Shown piece after piece: positions 29,398 to 38,569 of a stretch of 39,373 nucleotides of DNA. Both the position numbers and the translations under genes were made by a program. The stretch lies in the NCBI GenBank assembly GCA_946185185.1, contig CAMHIV010000003.1, positions 1-39,373 of the forward strand. Reading direction: 5' to 3'. Position 1 is the stretch's first letter. Every line of letters starts with the position of its first letter. The notes under the pieces were generated by a model, which saw only the letters and a program-made list of their open reading frames with translations, was not told where the DNA came from and did not search any database. This DNA is from an uncultured Treponema sp. Its GTDB lineage: Bacteria > Spirochaetota > Spirochaetia > Treponematales > Treponemataceae.

Positions 29398-30158
29398 TGA
29401 TGTTGAAATACGGATTTGTAATTCCTGTTTATAATCATGGTGCTACTCTTGAAACGGTTGTAAAGAATCTTTTGGTTTACAAACTCCCAATGATTGTTGT
29501 TGATGATGGGAATGACCAGAAGAATAAAGCTTTTATTCGCGATGTTGAAGAAAAATATCCGCTGGTGACTGTTGTTACCCGTGCAAAAAATGGCGGAAAA
29601 GGTAAGGCTATGTGCGATGGTGTGCGAAAAGCATACGAAATGGGTCTTACTCACATTTTGCAGATTGATTCAGATGGTCAGCACGATACAGAAAGAGTTG
29701 CGCATTTTTTGCAGAAATCACAGGAAAATCCAGAAGCCGTAATTTGCGGCTATCCTGAGTACGCTGCTGATGCACCTTCTCATCGGGTAAATGGCCGAAA
29801 AATTGCTAATAACTGGATTCATATTGTTTGTCTTTCAAACGAAATTGAAGATGCGATGATTGGCTTCCGTATTTATCCGGTTTTGCCTTACTACAAGATT
29901 TTGAAGCATCACGCAATAATTGACGCCCGCATGGGTTACGATATCGATATTCTTGTGCATTTAAGCTGGGGTGGAGTAAAAATTGTTTCTGAGTCTGTAA
30001 AAGTCAGCTATCCGCTTGATGGGGTTTCGAATTTCCGAATGGTTCGCGATAATATTCGTATTGCTATGACTTATACGCGACTCTGTATTGGAATGATTAT
30101 TCGCTTGCCTTTACTTGTATGTCGGAATATAAAACGAGGTTACGGTGAAAAAGCCTGA
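29397..30158 (+). CDS. Family 2 glycosyltransferase
   Basis: GFVIPVYNHGATLETVVKNLL, VVDDGNDQ, NGGKGKAMCDGVRKA, ILQIDSDGQHD. Confidence 0.92.
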   Translation: MMLKYGFVIPVYNHGATLETVVKNLLVYKLPMIVVDDGNDQKNKAFIRDVEEKYPLVTVVTRAKNGGKGKAMCDGVRKAYEMGLTHILQIDSDGQHDTERVAHFLQKSQENPEAVICGYPEYAADAPSHRVNGRKIANNWIHIVCLSNEIEDAMIGFRIYPVLPYYKILKHHAIIDARMGYDIDILVHLSWGGVKIVSESVKVSYPLDGVSNFRMVRDNIRIAMTYTRLCIGMIIRLPLLVCRNIKRGYGEKA

Positions 30159-31131
30159 AACAGAAGAAGAAAAACTTCACTGGGCGGACGAAAAAGAGGT
30201 AATTTCTTCTAATAAGCCGCTTTTATTTTTACTCAGATTATTTAAAATTTTTCCAACAAGAATTGTTCTTCTGTTGATTTATCCGGTTGGCTTTTTCTTT
30301 TTTGCGTTCTCAAAGCGGGCTCGTCAGGAATCTTTGAATTTTCAAAAGGTACTTTTTGAATATACCGATGGAAAAATTCCTAAGAAAATCAGTGCTTACA
30401 GACAGATTGTTTCCTTCAGTCTTTGTGTTTTGGAAAAAATGGAAGGCTGGCTTGGAAAATTTGAATACGACAACTTGATTTTGCATGACGATGATTTGCC
30501 AGAATTAAAGAATCAGCTTGAAAATGGGAAAGGCGCTGTAATTATTTGCTCGCATTTGGGAAATATTGAACTTTTGAGAAGTCTTTCCAGTTTTGGTGAA
30601 CATGGTGTCAGCCGGGAAATAACTGTAACTACGATAATGGAATTAAAATCTACTGAGCAGTTTAATAAAACTCTTCAGGAAATCAATCCTAATGTAGCCT
30701 TTAATGTTATCGATCCAACTGATATCGGGCCGGATACAATCTGCAAATTGCAGGAACAGATTGAAAAAGGCGGATTGGTTGTAATTGCCGGGGATCGCAC
30801 CAGTGCACGTACCCGCGATCGCTTTTTGCGCGAAAAGTTTTTGGGGCGGGATGCAGATTTTCCTTACGGCGTATTTTTAATTGCATTGTTGCTTAAATTT
30901 CCTGTTTATTATTGTTTTGGATTGAGAACGAAGAGCGCAACTGTAAATCCAAAATATAATATGTTTGTAGAACGTTCCAAAGTTGATTTGAATTGTGCCC
31001 GCGGAAAACGTGAAGAAAGCATAAAAGCTCTGTGTCATGAGTTTGTTGAAAAACTTGAAAAGTATACGCTTCAATTTCCGGACCAATGGTATAATTTTTA
31101 CAATTTTTGGTTACTAAATGAGGAAATGTAG
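30145..31131 (+). CDS. LpxL/HtrB-like lipid acyltransferase (GTG start, 14-nt overlap with the GT2 gene)
   Basis: VIICSHLGNIELLRSLS, VVIAGDRTSARTRDRFLREKFLGRDADFPYGVFLIALLLKFPVYYCF. Confidence 0.87.
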   Translation: MKKPETEEEKLHWADEKEVISSNKPLLFLLRLFKIFPTRIVLLLIYPVGFFFFAFSKRARQESLNFQKVLFEYTDGKIPKKISAYRQIVSFSLCVLEKMEGWLGKFEYDNLILHDDDLPELKNQLENGKGAVIICSHLGNIELLRSLSSFGEHGVSREITVTTIMELKSTEQFNKTLQEINPNVAFNVIDPTDIGPDTICKLQEQIEKGGLVVIAGDRTSARTRDRFLREKFLGRDADFPYGVFLIALLLKFPVYYCFGLRTKSATVNPKYNMFVERSKVDLNCARGKREESIKALCHEFVEKLEKYTLQFPDQWYNFYNFWLLNEEM

Positions 31132-31152
31132 TTTTTAAATTAGGATAGAAAT

Positions 31153-31590
31153 ATGGTGAAAGATTTTTATATAGCAGACGAAAAAAAAGTTACTGCAGAA
31201 TTTTTTGATGTTGATGCAATGAATGTTGTCTGGCATGGAAATTATGTAAAATTTATGGAAGTGGCACGCTGTTCTCTTTTGGATAAAATCGGATACGGCT
31301 ATAAGGAAATGGTAAAGGACGGTTATGCTTATCCGGTAACTTCTATAAACTTGAAATATGTAAAATCTGTTTATTTTGCGGATACTGTAAACATAAAGAC
31401 ATATTTGGTAGAATATGAAAATTGCATAAAAATTAAATATGAAATTTTTAATGAAAACGGAGAACTCTGTACAAAAGCGGAATCAACGCAGATGGCGCTG
31501 AAACTGGATACAAAGGAATCATGTTTTGAATGCTCGCCTGCATTTGTTCAGAGAGTTGAAAAAATATTAAAAGACGAAGGAAAACTATAA
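31153..31590 (+). CDS. 4HBT-type acyl-CoA/ACP thioesterase
   Basis: FFDVDAMNVVWHGNYVKFMEVARCSLLDKIGYGYKEM. Confidence 0.9.
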   Translation: MVKDFYIADEKKVTAEFFDVDAMNVVWHGNYVKFMEVARCSLLDKIGYGYKEMVKDGYAYPVTSINLKYVKSVYFADTVNIKTYLVEYENCIKIKYEIFNENGELCTKAESTQMALKLDTKESCFECSPAFVQRVEKILKDEGKL

Positions 31591-32210
31591 TGAAAAGAAT
31601 ATTATTGGCTGTAATTTCGGCTCTTTTTTTGATTGGTGCTGCGAATGCTGAAACTTTTGATTCTGTCTGTGCAAATCTTTCAAAGCATCCGAATATGACC
31701 GGTGATTTTTCACAGGTAAAAACAATCACGGCTGTTAACCGAAATATGAAATCTATCGGAACCTTTATTTTCAGCCTTGATGGAATTATGTGGAAAACAG
31801 AAAAGCCGTTTCCTTCAACAATGGTTGTAGGAATGACAAGTGTTGTTCAGACTTTAGCAAACGGCAAACAGACTGTGATTGACGCTTCTTCAAATCAGAT
31901 TTTCACCAGCATTTCTACAACACTAAGTGCAATGTTCAGTGGAAATTCAGAAACTTTGAAAAATAATTTTAACGTAAAATTTTCAGAAGCTGGTTCAACC
32001 TGGAAGGCTTTGCTTACTCCAAAAGATGAATCTGTTGCAAAAATTTTAACTTCTCTTGAAATTAGCGGAAATTGTTCGTCTTCCTTTGCTGATTTGAATT
32101 CAATCGTAATGTCAGAAGCAAGTGGCGATAAGATTTCTTATTCATTTACAAATCAAAAATATCCAAAGGAACTTTCGGCTGATGAAAAGGCTTACTTCAC
32201 TGCAAAATAA
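31590..32210 (+). CDS. LolA-like outer membrane lipoprotein carrier protein
   Basis: Signal peptide; MTGDFSQVKTITAVNRNMKSIGTFIFSLDGIMWKTEKPFPSTMVV. Confidence 0.85.
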   Translation: MKRILLAVISALFLIGAANAETFDSVCANLSKHPNMTGDFSQVKTITAVNRNMKSIGTFIFSLDGIMWKTEKPFPSTMVVGMTSVVQTLANGKQTVIDASSNQIFTSISTTLSAMFSGNSETLKNNFNVKFSEAGSTWKALLTPKDESVAKILTSLEISGNCSSSFADLNSIVMSEASGDKISYSFTNQKYPKELSADEKAYFTAK

Positions 32211-34557
32211 AACTTTTTTGAAAATCTGGATAGCTTTCCATGCGCTTGTACTGGTGGCTTTTGCAATAATGCTTTCTGTGAAGAAGGGTATTGTTGTTGA
32301 CGTTGACCTTTTTAATATGCTTCCAAAGGCAGAACTTGGAAAGGCCTTGAACGATGCAGACGATAAATTGACGGAAGTTACCGGACAGAATGTTTTTATT
32401 CTTGTTTCGAATCCAGATTTTAAAGAAGCAAAGAAAGTTGCAGAACAGGTTTACGAAAAACTTAATGGTAGTCCAAAGTTCAAATCAATTTCTCTTTACC
32501 AGGATACAGAATCATTTGGCGCGATTCTAAATTTTATCGATAGTTACAAGTATAACCTTTTGGATTCGAAAACAGTCGAAGAATTGAATGAAGATGGCGG
32601 TGCAGAAATCTTTGCTCAGGATGCACTTTCTAAGGCTTACGGGGCATTTACAATAACTTCTCTTGAAAACTTGGAACATGATCCGTTTATGCTTGCAGAG
32701 CATGGACTTTTGAATTACCTGAATCAGCTGCAGGAAAGCGGAACAAAAATGTCGCTTAAGGACGAAGTCCTTGCAAGTGAAGTTGATGGCCGCTGGTACA
32801 TAATGGTTCGCGGAGTTTTGAGCAAAGAAGGCTCGGCTTTGGCAAGCAAAGAAAATGCGGTTGTTCAGATTCATGAGGTTTGTGACCCGCTGGAAACTGA
32901 AGATACTCGTTTTATTTATTCCGGAATTCCATTCCACAGCTATAAAAGTTCGACAAACGCTACAAAAGAAATATCTTTGATTTCAACAGTTTCGCTGATA
33001 GTTGTTCTTGTAATTCTTCTTTTGATTTTCCGCCATGTTTTGCCGATTTTTTTCAGCGTGGCTTCAATTTTGTGTTCAAGTATTACTGCTGTTCTGGCAA
33101 CTCTTGCGATATTCGGAAAAATGCATATTCTTACCATGCTATTTGGAACATCACTTATCGGTTCCTGCATAGATTACAGTTTGCATTATTTCATTAACTG
33201 GAAGGCAAATGATGCCTGCCACAAAGGATTTCAGGTTAGAAATCATCTTTTTAAAGGGCTTTCACTTTCGTTAGTTTCAACACTAATTTGTTATTTTATT
33301 TTGATTTTTGCGCCGTTCAATCTTTTAAAGCAGATGGCAGTTTTTAGTATCAGTGGAATTTTCAGTTCGTTCCTTTCTGTAATTTGTATTTATCCGTTTG
33401 TCAGAATGCCGGAAAAAGAACGAGAAATTAAGTATCTGAAATACTATTCAACTCCAAGCTGGTATAACAAAAAGTTTGTCGGAAGAGTTGTAATAACAGT
33501 AATGTTTGTAGTTTCTATTGGAATTATTTTAATTTTCCACAAGAACGTAAAAATTGAAAATGATTTGAGCCGCCTTTATAAAAAAGAAGGGCGCGAAATG
33601 ACTGATGAAATTGAAGCCGCAAAGGTGTTGCAGTACAGTCCAAGCGGCTGGTTCATCGTAAGTGGTGCAACTCCGGAAGAAACTTTACAGAATGAAGAAA
33701 AAATTGCAGGAAAGCTTAGAACAATGAATGCTGGAAAAGAAAAAGGCGGATTTGTGTGCACTTCGGCTTATATTCCTTCGGTAAAATCGCAGAAAGAATC
33801 CCGCATGGCTGTAGAAAAATTGCTTCCGCTTGCTGCTGAACAGTTTGAATATCTTGGTTACGATAATCCGGATACACTTGCAGGCGCTTTGAAAAAGGAT
33901 TTTAATTCTTCTGCTGAAAATTTTATTGAAATCGGAAAAAATGTTCCTGAATATCTTTTAGGTGCAATTTCTTCTGCCTGGCTTGGTGAAATTGATGGAA
34001 AATTCTATTCGGTAATTCTTCCGGTGAGTGTAACGGACTTTGATGGCTATAAAGCGCTTGCTGACGGCGAAAATGTTTTCTTTATCAGCAAGGTAAAATC
34101 TATGAATGAAGACTTGAATAAGCTTTCTTCGATGATTTTAAAACTTTTTGCAGTGGTCTATGTTCTGCTTTTTGTAATATTAAAATTCTTCTATTCATTA
34201 AAGCAGACCTGCAAGATTATTTCGGTTCCGCTTTTAATAATTCTTTGGACAGCAGCAATTTTTGCAATTTCTGGAATCTATTTTGAATTCTTTTCAATAA
34301 CAGGTTTGATTTTGGTATTCGGTCTTGGATTGGACTACGTAATTTATATGATAGAAAATGAAAAACGCAAGGACGAATCAGAAAATGCAAAGCTTGAACC
34401 TTTTGCAATTGCACTTTCCTTTGTGACTACAGCTGTTTCTTTCGGAGCATTGGCGCTAAGTAAATTTGTTCCGGTTCACATGATTGGACTTGCGATTTTT
34501 ATAGGTCTAACGACAGCATTTGTAAGCACATTCTTTTACACTCGGGCAGAATTTTAA
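32182..34557 (+). CDS. MMPL-family transporter (start trimmed to MKRLTSLQ)
   Basis: Two RND-like 5-TM halves; FGTSLIGSCIDYSLHYFINWK and VFGLGLDYVIYMIEN motifs. Confidence 0.9.
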   Translation: MKRLTSLQNKTFLKIWIAFHALVLVAFAIMLSVKKGIVVDVDLFNMLPKAELGKALNDADDKLTEVTGQNVFILVSNPDFKEAKKVAEQVYEKLNGSPKFKSISLYQDTESFGAILNFIDSYKYNLLDSKTVEELNEDGGAEIFAQDALSKAYGAFTITSLENLEHDPFMLAEHGLLNYLNQLQESGTKMSLKDEVLASEVDGRWYIMVRGVLSKEGSALASKENAVVQIHEVCDPLETEDTRFIYSGIPFHSYKSSTNATKEISLISTVSLIVVLVILLLIFRHVLPIFFSVASILCSSITAVLATLAIFGKMHILTMLFGTSLIGSCIDYSLHYFINWKANDACHKGFQVRNHLFKGLSLSLVSTLICYFILIFAPFNLLKQMAVFSISGIFSSFLSVICIYPFVRMPEKEREIKYLKYYSTPSWYNKKFVGRVVITVMFVVSIGIILIFHKNVKIENDLSRLYKKEGREMTDEIEAAKVLQYSPSGWFIVSGATPEETLQNEEKIAGKLRTMNAGKEKGGFVCTSAYIPSVKSQKESRMAVEKLLPLAAEQFEYLGYDNPDTLAGALKKDFNSSAENFIEIGKNVPEYLLGAISSAWLGEIDGKFYSVILPVSVTDFDGYKALADGENVFFISKVKSMNEDLNKLSSMILKLFAVVYVLLFVILKFFYSLKQTCKIISVPLLIILWTAAIFAISGIYFEFFSITGLILVFGLGLDYVIYMIENEKRKDESENAKLEPFAIALSFVTTAVSFGALALSKFVPVHMIGLAIFIGLTTAFVSTFFYTRAEF

Positions 34558-34558
34558 T

Positions 34559-34640
34559 AGAATAAATGCCGAGGTGTCGGAGTAATAATTAAACTGTTAG
34601 CCAGTTTAAATGCATTTCTCATAAACCCGGCATTCATTCT
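34559..34640. repeat. 82-bp intergenic element bounded by imperfect 15-nt inverted repeats
   Basis: AGAATAAATGCCGAG / rc AGAATGAATGCCGGG; inner hairpin TAAACTG-TTAGC-CAGTTTA. Confidence 0.65.
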
Positions 34641-34686
34641 ATAAATTGACTTAATACCTATTTCTATCTAAAATGGTTTACAAAAT

Positions 34687-35301
34687 ATGAATAAATGTCA
34701 GAATAAGGGTGTACTGTTTGTTCTGCTGATTTTGCTTGTTTTTGGATTTGCAGGCTGTACTAGCACAAAAGTTATAACGGAATCTAGTGTTTCTCCTATC
34801 TATATTACGAATGTAAAAAAATTCTATCTGCTTCCTCCTGCGTGTATTGAAAATGATATTGATAAGCAGCAGCTTTTGATTGCGAATTTTAGTGGAAATA
34901 CATTCCAGATGCTGGCATATCTTAAGGCAGATAAAAAAGGCATTTTCCTTTCACTTTTCAATGATTTTGGAACCGGCATGGGAAATTTGACTTATGATGG
35001 AATCGATGTCCATTTTGATTCTTCAATTTTTCCGGAAAATTTAAAAGCCGAATACATAGTTGCCGATTTACAGTTTGCCTATTATTCGGTGGACGAAATA
35101 AACAATGCTTTAAAGACAATCGGAATGTATATGGAAGTTGAAAAAACTGAAGACGGAGAAATCCGCTCGATTTTGAGTAATTCAATTCTTCCGATGATGA
35201 ATTCGCGAACAATCGAAGTTATTAAAAAAGAAAAATCCTGCACTTTGATTCAGAATATTCTTCGCGGCTACGACTATTATTTGCAGGAGGCTGAAGAATG
35301 A
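34687..35301 (+). CDS. DUF3261-like lipoprotein of APE-type clusters
   Basis: Lipobox LVFGFAGC; QLLIANFSGNTFQMLAYLKADKKGIFLSLFNDFGTGMGNLTYDG; position between MMPL and KS. Confidence 0.75.
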   Translation: MNKCQNKGVLFVLLILLVFGFAGCTSTKVITESSVSPIYITNVKKFYLLPPACIENDIDKQQLLIANFSGNTFQMLAYLKADKKGIFLSLFNDFGTGMGNLTYDGIDVHFDSSIFPENLKAEYIVADLQFAYYSVDEINNALKTIGMYMEVEKTEDGEIRSILSNSILPMMNSRTIEVIKKEKSCTLIQNILRGYDYYLQEAEE

Positions 35302-36500
35302 GTATTTTTTTGTCTTCCCCGGCAGTTTTCTGTTGCTGCGCCAAAAATGCGTCTGAATTGTGGGAATCCGTTATTTCTGGAAATCGTAATGGAATCCGGC
35401 GTGTTACTGCGCTGAATGAAAAAGAATTTTATGCTGCACGCATCGATGATTCACTTTTGAAAGAAAAATCTTCTGCGCGTTATGATATGCGAATTATTCG
35501 TATCGAAGAAAAATGCATCGCGCAGCTAGCTGGAAAAATTGAAGCAGCAAAAAAATGCTTCGGCGCAAAAAAAATCGGCGTTTGTGTGGGCTCTTGCGAC
35601 AACGGAACAGAATTTTCAATCGCGGGGCACAGGGAATACTTTAAGAATGGCAATTTTGCTTCTGACTATACTTTGGAAATGCAGGGTGCAGATTATGTTG
35701 CCTCATATATAAGTGAAGCTTTTGGTATTTCTGGTCCATGCATGACTTTTAGCACAGCCTGTTCTTCTAGTGCAGGTGCAATAATCAAAGCGGCAGAACT
35801 TGTGCGCGCCGGAATTTGCGATGCGGTGATTGCAGGTGGAGTAGATATTGCAAGTGACACAACTTTACTGGGCTTTGATTCCCTGGAAGCTGTTTCTTCA
35901 GAAATGACAAATCCATTTAGTAAAAATCGCCATGGTATTACTCTTGGTGATGCAGCGGCGTTCTTTTTGGTAAGCCGCGAAGATTTTGACAAAAATGGTA
36001 TTGAACTTTTGGGATATGGCGAAAGTGCAGATGCTTATCACATGACAAGTCCGGATCCAAGTGGGAATGGCGCTATGCGTGCTATGAAACAGGCATTGAA
36101 ATATGCCGCTCTTAATCCGGATCAAATTGATTATGTAAATCTGCATGGAACAGGCACTCGATTTAACGATTTGATGGAAGGCCGGGCAATGCAGTCTGTA
36201 TTTGGTGAATATAAGGTACCGTGCAGCACGACAAAACCTATGACTGGTCATACTCTTGGAGCAGCCGGCGCGTTGGAAGCAGCGGTTTGTTATCAGACAA
36301 TTATTAATAACCGAGGTTCGGAAAATTGTGCAAAGTATCCGCTTCAAATCTGGGATAACGAACAGGATCCTGAAATTCCAGTTCTGGCTCTTACTGACAA
36401 AAATTATAAAGCCGGCGGAAAGCCAATAAAAATCTGTATGAGTAATTCATTTGCGTTTGGCGGTTCAAATGCAAGTTTAATTTTGGGAACAAGGGAATAA
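35298..36500 (+). CDS. Beta-ketoacyl-ACP synthase (FabB/FabF-like; complete Cys-His-His)
   Basis: FSTACSSSAGAI, LHGTGTRFND, TKPMTGHTLGAAGALEA, SNSFAFGGSNAS. Confidence 0.93.
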   Translation: MSIFLSSPAVFCCCAKNASELWESVISGNRNGIRRVTALNEKEFYAARIDDSLLKEKSSARYDMRIIRIEEKCIAQLAGKIEAAKKCFGAKKIGVCVGSCDNGTEFSIAGHREYFKNGNFASDYTLEMQGADYVASYISEAFGISGPCMTFSTACSSSAGAIIKAAELVRAGICDAVIAGGVDIASDTTLLGFDSLEAVSSEMTNPFSKNRHGITLGDAAAFFLVSREDFDKNGIELLGYGESADAYHMTSPDPSGNGAMRAMKQALKYAALNPDQIDYVNLHGTGTRFNDLMEGRAMQSVFGEYKVPCSTTKPMTGHTLGAAGALEAAVCYQTIINNRGSENCAKYPLQIWDNEQDPEIPVLALTDKNYKAGGKPIKICMSNSFAFGGSNASLILGTRE

Positions 36501-36503
36501 ATT

Positions 36504-37004
36504 ATGAGCGTAAATTTTCAATCGACAAAAAGAACTGATTATATTTCCTGGGATGAATATTTTATGGGAGTTGCGATTCTTGCTGCAAAGCGTTCAAAGG
36601 ATCCAAATACTCAGGTTGGTGCGTGCATAGTTGACCAGAATAATATTATTCTTTCAACCGGTTACAATGGTTTTCCATACGGCTGTTCGGATGATGTTTA
36701 TCCCTGGGCAAGAAACGGTGATGACTCAAAGTACAGCTATGTTGTTCATGCCGAATTAAATGCTATACTTAATGCACGCGGAAAAGATTTAACTGGTGCA
36801 AAAATTTATGTGGATTTGTTTCCGTGCAATGAATGCGCAAAAGCTATAATTCAAAGCGGAATAAAGGAAGTAATTTATCTTTACGATAAATATGCTACCG
36901 AAAAAGCGACGCTGGCATCAAAAAAAATGTTGACTTCAGCTGGAATAAAAATGACAAAGCTTGAAGTCAGCTGCAAAAAAATTGAAATTAGTTTTGAACA
37001 CTAA
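36504..37004 (+). CDS. dCMP/cytidine deaminase family protein
   Basis: HAELNAILNARGKDLTGAKIYVDLFPCNECAKAIIQSGI zinc site HAE...PCxxC. Confidence 0.93.
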   Translation: MSVNFQSTKRTDYISWDEYFMGVAILAAKRSKDPNTQVGACIVDQNNIILSTGYNGFPYGCSDDVYPWARNGDDSKYSYVVHAELNAILNARGKDLTGAKIYVDLFPCNECAKAIIQSGIKEVIYLYDKYATEKATLASKKMLTSAGIKMTKLEVSCKKIEISFEH

Positions 37005-37017
37005 AATAGGGGGCTAT

Positions 37018-37524
37018 ATGGCAGAAGTAGAAGCAAAAAATGTAGGACAGTTTATTGATCATGACGAACTGATAAACTATCTTCCGCACAAAGGAAAGAT
37101 GTTCCTGCTTAGTCGTGTAACTCAGCATGATGTTGATAATCACACAATTACAAGTGAATACGACATTACTGAAAACTGCATTTTTTATGAAGAAGAATTT
37201 GATGGAGTTCCAACTTGGGCAGGTTTTGAACTTATGGCTCAGGGTGTATCTGCTCTTACAGGTATTACAAATAAAATAAAGGGCAGAACTCCTCTTCCTG
37301 GAATGATTTTGAGCGTAGTTGATTTTAAGGCGTCTGTAGGATTCTTTAAAGCTGGAACAACAGTTCAGATGAAGATTGCGGAAGATTACCGTGATGAAGA
37401 AACTCATACTTACCGATATATTTGCTCGATTTTTGAAGCTGTAGGCGATGCAGAACCAGCTGCAACTGCAAAAATCACAGTAATGGAAACCGAAGACATG
37501 GCAGGAATGTTTAAGACTGCATAA
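37018..37524 (+). CDS. ApeP-like 3-hydroxyacyl-ACP dehydratase (hotdog; start trimmed to MAEVEAKN)
   Basis: LINYLPHKGKMFLLSRVTQHDVDNHTITSEYDIT...PTWAGFELMAQGVSALTGI. Confidence 0.87.
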   Translation: MAEVEAKNVGQFIDHDELINYLPHKGKMFLLSRVTQHDVDNHTITSEYDITENCIFYEEEFDGVPTWAGFELMAQGVSALTGITNKIKGRTPLPGMILSVVDFKASVGFFKAGTTVQMKIAEDYRDEETHTYRYICSIFEAVGDAEPAATAKITVMETEDMAGMFKTA

Positions 37525-37555
37525 TAGTTGATAAGAAAAAAATAGGAGAAAAAAA

Positions 37556-38320
37556 ATGGCAAACGAAGACAAAAAAGTATTGATTACCGGTGCATCTGGC
37601 GGACTTGGTCGTGCCTGTGCTGTTGAAGCTGCAAAGGCCGGATATTATGTAATCTGCCACTACAATGGAAGCAAAGCTAAGGCAGAAGAAACAATGCGTC
37701 TTGTAGAAGAAGCTGGCGGAAAAGGTGAACTTATTCAGTTTAATGTAAGCGACCGCGCAGACTGCAAGGCAAAACTTGACGAACTTACTGCAAAACTTTC
37801 TGCAAACGGAGAAATCCTTTGGGGAATTATCAATAACGCAGGTATTACCCGCGACAACACTTTCGTAGGTCTTGAAGACAGCGACTGGGATGCTGTAATC
37901 CACACAAACCTGGACAGCTTCTACAATGTTCTTAAGCCACTTGTAATGACAATGGCAAGCCGCAAGAATAAGCGCGGTGGACGTATCATTACAGTTGCTT
38001 CTGTTTCTGGTATCATCGGAAACCGCGGACAGACAAACTATTCTGCTAGTAAGGGTGGAATCATCGCTGCAACAAAGGCTCTTGCAGTTGAACTTGCAGG
38101 CCGCAACGTAACTTGTAACGTAATTGCTCCTGGTGCAATCGAAACAGAAATGACTGCAAACATCATTCCAGAAGCAAAAGAAATCATGCTCAGCACAATC
38201 CCAATGAAGCGCATGGGTCAGCCAGAAGAAATCGGTGCAACAGCCGTATTCTTGCTCAGCGAAGGCGCAAGCTATATTACAAGACAGGTAATCACTGTTG
38301 ACGGTGGTATGGTAGGGTAA
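37556..38320 (+). CDS. fabG: 3-oxoacyl-ACP reductase (FabG/SDR; ApeQ-like)
   Basis: VLITGASGGLGRACAVEAAKAG, NNAGITRDNTF, YSASKGGIIAATKALAVELAGRNVTCNVIAPGAIETEMT, TVDGGMVG. Confidence 0.95.
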   Translation: MANEDKKVLITGASGGLGRACAVEAAKAGYYVICHYNGSKAKAEETMRLVEEAGGKGELIQFNVSDRADCKAKLDELTAKLSANGEILWGIINNAGITRDNTFVGLEDSDWDAVIHTNLDSFYNVLKPLVMTMASRKNKRGGRIITVASVSGIIGNRGQTNYSASKGGIIAATKALAVELAGRNVTCNVIAPGAIETEMTANIIPEAKEIMLSTIPMKRMGQPEEIGATAVFLLSEGASYITRQVITVDGGMVG

Positions 38321-38328
38321 AGAATTGC

Positions 38329-38353
38329 GGTGGTTGAGCTTGTCGAAACCACC
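38329..38353. repeat. Copy of the short TTGAGCTTGTCGAAA-core palindrome
   Basis: GGTGGTT-gagcttgtcga-AACCACC; matches the element at 13931-13955. Confidence 0.75.
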
Positions 38354-38436
38354 TCTCGATTCGTAAGTGCAAAAAGGAAACAACAATCGTCGGTTGTTTT
38401 GAGATTCTCGATGACCGATGAAATTTCTTTACGATG

Positions 38437-38473
38437 CGGCAGCTTAATTTTTAATTGGGCTGTCGTTTTTTTT
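38437..38473 (+). terminator. Rho-independent terminator at the end of the APE-like cluster
   Basis: CGGCAGC...GCTGTCG followed by TTTTTTTT. Confidence 0.8.
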
Positions 38474-38539
38474 ATTAAAAGCTGAGTAAATGTAGATGCT
38501 TCTCCAAAAAAATTGGGAGCGCTATACTTAATTCGATAT

Positions 38540-38563
38540 TTTCCCGTTCGGGAAAGTTATACT
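38540..38563 (+). promoter_or_regulatory. Probable hipBA operator/promoter
   Basis: TTTCCCG-TT-CGGGAAA inverted repeat directly upstream of a TATACT -10-like box, 6 nt before ATG. Confidence 0.55.
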
Positions 38564-38569
38564 GTTGAT

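Noticed and set aside
37511-38386. 291-aa minus-strand ORF opposite fabG
   Set aside because: Fully antisense to a strongly supported SDR gene; Cys/Phe-rich low-quality protein typical of a shadow ORF.
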